From Mermis nigrescens (Eukaryota > Nematoda > Enoplea > Mermithida > Mermithidae), in the NCBI GenBank assembly GCA_036768485.1, contig JAVLUZ010000768.1, positions 347,743 through 411,742 on the forward strand: 64,000 nt of DNA, written 5' to 3'. The notes under the pieces were generated by a model, which saw only the letters and a list, made by a program, of their open reading frames with translations, did not search any database and was not told where the DNA came from. Below, piece by piece: positions 22,141 through 64,000 of this stretch. Made by a program: the position numbers and the translations under genes. Each line of letters starts with the position of its first letter. The stretch's first letter is position 1.

Positions 22141-23230
22141 TATAGTGCTGGCCTCTAAAAAAAACCAGTCGATTTGTAACCTAAAAAAACCACCCCTTTT
22201 TTCCATAACCAAAAGGAGATGACTGATGATATTATACTGGCGAACAAGCTATGCCGTGAGGATTACAACTGACCCCTGGTCGCTTTCCGGATCATTCAGA
22301 AACTTGAGATATAAATTTGTCGAAAAGTTCCTAAAAATTGCCATTTTTATGATTTTTTAAAAGCATTTTTGAGGGTCAGTATTTCTACCCGTATTTATAT
22401 TTGCTGGAATCTTTTATGTTTTCACGTTAGGCTCCCTTGCAGACTAATGTCAGAAAAAAATTTAGTTCTCCTATGTCATCCACATAGCTACAGTATACCT
22501 TCAAAGTCAAACCTAAAAAAACCAGTTGTAACCTAAAAAAACCAGCGCCAATTTTTACAAAACTTAGCAGGAATGTGCCTCGTAGCACCTTTCATGATGC
22601 CTGATATTTATTTTTCACAAAAAATAAGAATCACCCCAAAAACTGCCAAAAAAGTTTGATTGTAACCTAAAAAAACCACTGTAACCTAAAAAAGACCAAT
22701 GCTAAGTATACGTTGCCATGGCAACGAAATTACTTTTCATCAAGTTGCATAATTTTGCATTGATTTCTTGCAGAGGATGTAGAAGAGTTTTACCTAGAGT
22801 CGTTTTTATCACTTGAAGACTTTATTTGTGAATTTATAGAACTTTTAATGAAATTCAGAAAAAATTATTGATTTTTATATAAATGTGATAAAATGAACGG
22901 AAATATCGTAAAACATGAATTTTTTCAAAAATGTGATCATTTTAGGTCAACTAACTGTTTTACGCTGCAAACCATGCACTTCGCATAACATTTTGGGGGT
23001 GGTTTTTTTATTTCCCATGGTTTTTTTTTAGGAAAAAGTGGTTTTTATTCAAAATTTCGTATTTCATGCAAGCTTGCTATGAAATATGGCGCTTAAAAAT
23101 TCTTCCATGCAGCAAGTTATAGGCCTAGGGCAGCTGTCAAAAATAGGTGTTTGTTGACTTCTTCAATGCATTTGTTCTGAAGTTATAAGCCAAAAACATG
23201 AAAATGGTTTTTTTAGAGGCCAGCACTATA
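22141..23230. mobile_element. 1.09-kb MITE with perfect termini and internal repeats
   Basis: The ends tatagtgctggcctctaaaa and, in complement, the same text at 23230 give a 23-26-bp inverted repeat inside TA flanks. Inside, 'gtaacctaaaaaaacca' recurs at least five times in the left half and once or more as its complement ('tggttttttttta') in the right half. No transposase frame is seen. Confidence 0.75.
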
Positions 23231-23286
23231 CAGTGTGGCAAGAAATTTGTATAATCAATTTTTTAAGTTTTTCTTACTTCTCAAAG

Positions 23287-23853
23287 CAGGTCCGTATCTA
23301 TGATTTTGTTTCGGGGGGGAGGTGGGGCGCGACAAAATTTTTTTTAAACATTAGGAAGAACAAAGGATGGATTTCAGTTTGCATGCTTTGCTACCCGGAT
23401 ACCTTAGAACGGAGAGAATCCAATGGATAGCCATCTTTTTTAGGGCTCGGGGGACTGGGGTGGCGCGCTCAAGCGCTCCTCAGCGGGGTCCTGATCAGAG
23501 CCCAGAAAAATTTTGTGAAAGGTGCACGTCGGTTTTGAATCGTAACGTCAAAATTTTTACAAAAATCAGCAACATCGTGTTTCTGAATTCACCCTACAAA
23601 TTGTCAAAGTTCGTCAGCAAATTCACGGTCATCGCCAAAAAATTGATGTAAAGAGATTAAAAATGGAGTGCTAAACCGCGCGCTTGGGACTAAATAGACT
23701 CTAATTATGATTGTGAAATTCGAAATTCGGCGCGAAGCGTAGAACATTTTCTGGCTATAAAGGCAAAGGAGAATAAAGGAAAAAATCATTCTCACATTTC
23801 GTTTCGGGGGGGATGGCATGTGCCCCCTATCCCCGTGGATACGGACCTGTCTC
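23287..23853. mobile_element. Family C element, complete ends
   Basis: It opens caggtccgtatctatgattt and closes gtggatacggacctg, roughly inverted. The centre holds G-rich blocks and a 'ggcgcgaagcg' core at about 23731. Confidence 0.55.
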
Positions 23854-24012
23854 AAAGTAAAGACAACTTTGTTGTAGTCGTCCAGGGAGAAGTCTGTGAT
23901 TAATGCGTTTTTAGCGTTTTTATTTAAGGCTTCAATTTTTTCAGAATGCTGCCTATTACGGTCCTACAATAATCAGAATTTTCGAGAACGCCGAGTCTAG
24001 TTTAGGTCTATA

Positions 24013-59619
<35,607 letters not shown>

Positions 59620-59737
59620 ACGCGGCCATTTGATTGCACCCAAAATTATATCACAACTAACTAATGACAAATTTCTACTTTTACATCATTTTTGCATAAA
59701 TTCCATACTGCATTGTTGTTGTTGTTGTCATTCTAAT

Positions 59738-59743
59738 AATAAA
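59738..59743 (+). terminator. Candidate UTP4 poly(A) signal AATAAA
   Basis: It lies about 120 nt downstream of the UTP4 stop codon, a normal 3' UTR length. Confidence 0.5.
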
Positions 59744-59749
59744 AAAGTT

Positions 59750-60750
59750 GGAGAAATTAACGATTTTTCACATTACAGCACGGATAAGTCGAAATCCCAG
59801 AGGCTCTTTAAACTTCCGAATATCAATCTTATAAATGTGGGACAATTCATGTCACATTCTGCTTGATATGGTGCGATCTTTTATTGCTTGTGCGTCCTTT
59901 TTCTCAGCCACAGGAAAACTGCTGTGGGCATAAAACACCAATCGCACGAGGAAAGAGGATAAGTGCCTGTGCATGTATGCACGTACGTACCACCGGAGGG
60001 GCATTCGCGTGGACACGATAAAAAGTATAAAAATGTTAGCGTCGCTGTTTGCAAGCAGTTTCTAATGCAGAAAAAACCTAAGCGTGATGTCAAGTTAAGC
60101 AACCCTGCCTATTATCCTTTAATACATATGTACTGTAAGTGAAAAACTCCAACGGAGCTCCTCTCTTACAGGGTTTCCAACCGTCGGGTTTTACCTCTAA
60201 TTTTGTGGTTTTTTTTACGTCTGAAGTTTTTACTTTCTGAGAATTTTTGGGTTTTTTTGAGAAGTGTAGCTAATTTAAACGTCGCTCGCGACGCGATTGA
60301 TTGAACTGGGGGAACTGAAACTGAAGTGAACTGCCTAAAACCTGCTAGTGGGTTCCATGCCTATAATCTCAAGGTAGGCATTCCACCGAATACTACTTGC
60401 TATACACGTACTTATAACGTGGCTATCACTATGTTTTAGGCATCTGTGTAGCAAAATTTACGAATTGTACAGCTCTAGTGGTCATAAAACGTCTTTTTAA
60501 ATTCATATTTTTTCTCTCTTAAAAAAATTTTGGTCGCCACGCTTCCCCCAAAATAAAATTCTGGATAAGGGCCTGGGGTAACACATAAAATTTGTGCGCA
60601 TTTAACGTAATTGCGAGCAGTTTTAAACGGATATCTATTGGTAAGCTAAGAAGCCACTATTTGTTTTCAATTTTATATTATTTGACGCTCTTGGGTGTAC
60701 GCACTTGCTTGATCCTCAAATTGTGCTGAATGAACGGCGGCAGGGCGAAA
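59750..60750. other. Intergenic sequence between UTP4 and DDX1
   Basis: A hAT-like end 'cagggtttccaaccgtcggg' starts at 60169. A family C end ('ctggataagggcctgggg') lies near 60563. No gene is supported. Confidence 0.4.
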
Positions 60751-60758
60751 TACTTTAA

Positions 60759-61246
60759 TTGCTCAAGAATTATGAATCTCTAATTGGACGAGAGAACATC
60801 GATAGCTGTGCTCTAGAAGATAAGATGTTGCACCATAAAACTGATTGTATCTGTACAAAAAATGTTGTTGACTTTTGGATTGAAGCTAGTCGTGAATTAA
60901 AGCTGATGGTGAGTGTCGATATGCAAATATTGTGCGATTCAGCTTTTCTATCCTAACTTTACCATTTTATAATGCTGCTGTAGAACGAGTTTTCTCGATC
61001 ATGAATGTTGTCAAAAATAAGCTCAGGTTTCGTCTAGATACAGATATGCTAGATGCAATTTTGTGCGTTGAGTACGGATTAAAATGGCGTACTGAATCTT
61101 GTGTAAATATGTGTGCTTCTCGTGCAATGCTCAAACGCTTTGATGTTGCCATGTACGATCATAAAAATGATGCTGATAGGCCCAAAGAGGACCACCGTGA
61201 TGATGATATAGCCGACGTGCTTTATTTGGAAGCTTTATCGCTATAG
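60759..61246 (+). pseudogene. hAT transposase C-terminus, frameshifted
   Basis: The frame from 60759 gives ...KNVVDFWIEASRELK and stops at 60956. The hallmark continues in another frame from 60932: LPFYNAAVERVFSIMNVVKN KLRFRL, the dimerisation region of hAT transposases, through to TAG at 61244. The frame change, and the absence of the N-terminal and catalytic parts, make it a remnant. It is a different hAT family from the 39.4-kb element. Confidence 0.75.
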
Positions 61247-61570
61247 ATTTATATAAATAAAATTTTGGAGCTTCCTTCTTAGTTTGGTTGCTATTAACAT
61301 ACGTATTTTCATACTATCATGTTTGGCTTACAAAAAATTTAACCACAAGATGAATTAATACAAAAATAAAACTAAAAGCAATAAAATTATATCCATTCAA
61401 GCAGAATCTAAGCTTAAATGAAAATAGCTACAAAGCCTGCCTGTAAACCTTATTGTACACTGGATAGAATTCATTTCACCCTGAATTTTTGAGGTTTTTT
61501 CTGGCCAGTGATTTGAGGTTTTTGAAAATTTGGGTTGGCAACACTTGTCGCTAAGTTGGGGGTTTTCCTC

Positions 61571-61760
61571 ATAGGTGGGCAGCGCCAAGATTCTCAGGGT
61601 AGGGTTGATGCATTCAAAGGTCAAAAAATAGTCTTAAAAATGGTAGTATGGTGAAAAACACAATTTTTTAACGTTTGTCATCGAGTACTATCATCAAAAA
61701 ATTGCGAAAAAAACAAAAAAATTCGAAAATTGAATTCGAATTAAATGACAAGTCCTCTAT
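61571..61760 (-). repeat. Family B copy (inverted, truncated)
   Basis: From 'cataggtgggcagcgccaag' to 'attgcgaaaaaaacaaaa' text. Confidence 0.6.
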
Positions 61761-61778
61761 TTGGGTACCGGATATTAA

Positions 61779-62174
61779 TTGAGAATTTGTGGGAAAGTTA
61801 TTTCTCGTGATAATCCATTTGTCCGTGACATAAGAGCTTTAAATTCCCAAAATTTAAAATTTAAGGAGCGTTATAATTCTTTGATTAAAAGAGCTTTTTC
61901 TAAACGTATCTTAGCACGCAAATCATTTTTTTGCGTGATAAATGTAACCTTGTTAAAACTTATATTTATAACTTATGCTAGACCTCTATTAGATTACGCT
62001 GCAGCGTGCGGAATCCATCTTAGTGATATAAATCGGCTGGAAGCTGTTCAACATAGATTTACTAAATATATTGTCGATTATAATAATATTCTTTTTTACG
62101 AGGATCGTTTAATACAACTTAAATTGTGTAGACCTGAATTAAGACGATTGCTTATTCAAATTATTTGTCATTAG
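61779..62174 (+). pseudogene. Non-LTR retrotransposon (LINE) reverse-transcriptase 3' remnant
   Basis: 131 open codons. ITYARPLLDYAAACGIHLSD INRLEAVQHRFTKYI and YEDRLIQLKLCRPELRRLLI match the thumb and post-RT region of CR1/Jockey-type LINE proteins. The catalytic YADD box is upstream of this part and is missing. The typical 5'-truncated LINE form fits. Confidence 0.75.
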
Positions 62175-62292
62175 TCATGTTTAGAAGCTGAAGATTTTTG
62201 TATTTAATCGTAATATTACCCGCAGTATTAATAGATATAAACTAATTAAATCTGTCGCTCATTCTAATTTACAAAAGTCTAATTTCCTTCAG

Positions 62293-62399
<107 letters not shown>

Positions 62400-62691
62400 G
62401 TTTAGAACGATCTTCCTGTTTTTATCGTTTTTTCGCCTAACTTAAATATATTAAATTTTTTTAACAGATTACTGTAGACCTCAGGATTATATTTTTAAGT
62501 AACATTTATGGTGATTTTACCCCCACCCCCCAGAATTTTCCTGCTGCCCGTGTATGACAGGACGAATCGTTTTAAAAAGGATATCTGATCTGAATAATTC
62601 TACTAGATCAAAATTATATGTATTGCATTTTTTAACGTGCTGGGATCGCCTTGGCCATTCAATACTGCTTTACGCCTACGTAATTAACGAT

Positions 62692-62696
62692 CCAAT
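62692..62696 (+). promoter_or_regulatory. CCAAT motif upstream of DDX1
   Basis: It lies 52 bp before the ATG in a non-repetitive stretch. It could be promoter or 5' UTR; no TATA box is evident. Confidence 0.2.
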
Positions 62697-62747
62697 CAAC
62701 GTATAGACGTTGTACTTTTGATTTTGAGATTTCTCTATCTGCTCAAA

Positions 62748-62763
62748 ATGACGGCATTCGAAG
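62748..62763 (+). CDS. DDX1: DDX1 exon 1
   Basis: ATG ACG GCA TTC GAA G, a 16-nt coding piece after 'gctcaaa'. Donor G|GTTTGC is a weak form. The following intron is only 66 bp, the shortest in the window. Confidence 0.75.
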
Positions 62764-64000
62764 GTTTGCAATAAGTTGCTTATAATCTCTGACATTAACG
62801 TGTATTTGTTCAATATTTTGTTTATCTAGAAATGGGCGTGTTGCCCGAATTAGCGACGGCCGTTGATGAAATGGAATGGAAGTAAGTCTACTATGTATTC
62901 TTTATCTGTTTTAGCATGGCTCAAAAGACTATATGTAGCTCCAACAATTGATATATGTCGCAAGAGTAGCGCTTAGCATTGTGTCATACATGGGCGGGGG
63001 TCTTGAAGGGGGTTTGCACCCCCAGAAATTGGAAACCCCCGCAGATTACTGTTGACACCAGAATTCTATTTTTAGTAACATTTCTGGCGATTCACCCAAT
63101 CAGACCCCCAGTATTTTCTGGTTGCCCAGCTATGGTTGTAAGCCGTATGCAACTGTTTTAGGTCTTTTTTCGCCCATTAGAAAGGTTTCCACCCCTAAAA
63201 GTTTTTGAACCCTCTCCAGAATTTTCGATTTTCCAACAAAATCGTGGAAACGGTTCTGATTTTTTGGCTTTTTAGCAATTTTTGAGTGGAAAGTTTCAAA
63301 TTTTCGGCCGTCATATATTCATTTTTGAATTTTTACTTGGTTCAACTTACTCGATTTATTTTTTCCTAATTATTAGTGTCGTTCTAAAGCCGAAAAAGGC
63401 GCTTTAGAAAGAATTGTACGTGTCACCTCTGGAATTCCCATGCAGTGCATGTCTGGCGAGGTCACGACAGTGGCCCAGCACCGGAGCCGCGGTTTATAAG
63501 AAAACAAACAGAAACAAATATATAATCTCAGTTTTAGCTGAATGCATACGATACAACGAAGGGGTAACTTAAAATTAAGCTTGGGCTTTATACGTGTTTA
63601 TTCTGCATAAGCTGAATAACTGACACACATCTAACTAAATATAATTTTTCTTGAAAATCGTAGCCTATACAATGCGATTGATTCCAAAATACGTACATAA
63701 ATAATCGTACATGCGCACCCATACGTATCGATCTCCTATGACTTTAAAAAAGACAGATAAAATAGTCTAGGCTGCAGTAACTTCCACAATTTTTCCATTT
63801 GTCGGTATGTATTTATCATACCATATAGCCTGCGGCTGCAACGCATACTTATCAAACTTTTTGTTGCATGATTTCTATCAATAAATATGGAAAATTGTAT
63901 GCAGACATCTTTTTTGCAGACATGTACTCGATTTAAGCTACTCATTTTTTAGTTTCGTTGTACTATAGCTAATTTTATTAGCTGTATTTTCTTTCTTTTC
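62748..64000 (+). CDS. DDX1: DDX1, 5' end of gene (runs off the window)
   Basis: DDX1 is a DEAD-box ATP-dependent RNA helicase with an inserted SPRY domain, active in RNA repair/ligation complexes and RNA processing. Exon 1 (62748-62763) and exon 2 (62830-62881) join in phase to MTAFEEMGVLPELATAVDEM EW. Human DDX1 (recalled) begins [20 protein letters not shown] DW. This is the start of the Q-motif region (Phe, MG-, -Trp). The ATP-binding GSGKT exon is not seen before the window edge. The match is short but spans the whole visible product and includes the start codon. Confidence 0.8.
62830..62881 (+). CDS. DDX1: DDX1 exon 2
   Basis: Acceptor GTTTATCTAG. AA completes GAA (Glu), then MGVLPELATAVDEMEW and two bases at the consensus donor AA|GTAAGT. 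Confidence 0.85.
62990..63460. repeat. Family B copy followed by inverted family A copy (DDX1 intron 2)
   Basis: 'catgggcgggggtcttgaag' to 'tggttgcccagctatgg' is family B (to about 63136). From there to 'ggaattcccatgcagtgcat' is family A reversed, with a damaged core ('ttttcggccgtcatat'). Confidence 0.6.
63461..64000. other. DDX1 intron 2 sequence to the window edge
   Basis: AT-rich, without a DDX1 exon that I can find and without a recognisable repeat. Confidence 0.4.

Noticed and set aside
23367..23855. Open frames around 23.4-23.9 kb
   Set aside because: They lie within a family C element and break in other copies.
59881..60102. Cys-rich 73-codon - strand frame just downstream of UTP4
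   Set aside because: It has no signal of splicing or start context and sits opposite the UTP4 3' flank. Kept only as a note.

Overview
This is eukaryotic, animal-type nuclear DNA. It is AT-rich, its genes are cut into short exons by long introns, it shows GT-AG splice sites throughout, and it is crowded with transposons. No bacterial, plasmid or phage feature is visible. The species cannot be named from the sequence. The protein matches (made from memory, no search run) point to an invertebrate metazoan with a repeat-inflated genome.

Two genes are recognised. UTP4/cirhin, a WD40-repeat protein of the small-subunit processome (18S rRNA maturation in the nucleolus), fills 24013-59619 on the + strand. 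I assemble it from 16 exons whose order and product follow the human protein end to end. All junctions but one keep phase. The exon 11/12 junction does not join in frame, and a short segment between exons 13 and 14 was not found. Downstream, on the same strand, the first two coding exons of the DEAD-box RNA helicase DDX1 start at 62748, and the gene runs out of the window. Both genes act on RNA in the nucleus, but they are 3 kb apart with transposon remains between them, and nothing shows joint regulation.

On the - strand at the left end, four exons (4853 down to 690) join in consistent phase into a 211-residue single-pass membrane protein. It has an N-terminal signal-like segment, one membrane helix, a proline-rich cytoplasmic tail and a possible PDZ-binding C-terminus. 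I do not recognise the family. A proline-rich exon ending in a Gly-Lys-Arg processing-type site lies at 16065-16331 (+). Two weaker exon candidates lie on the - strand near 7.9 kb and 14.4 kb.

Most of the rest is repetitive. It includes a degenerate tandem array (8.8-10.8 kb), a perfect 169-bp inverted repeat (11.8-12.5 kb), a cluster of TA-flanked MITEs (17.5-19.3 kb), one of which carries a tRNA-like pol III unit, a 1.1-kb MITE (22.1-23.2 kb), and three hAT elements with 8-bp target duplications inside UTP4 introns. There are also pogo-like and mariner-like MITEs, a 1.4-kb palindrome (48.65-50.06 kb), a decayed hAT transposase and a LINE reverse-transcriptase remnant. Three interspersed families (called A, B and C here) recur many times. 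A and C carry a short GC palindrome (GGCGC-nnn-GCGCC) that is conspicuous against the AT-rich background.
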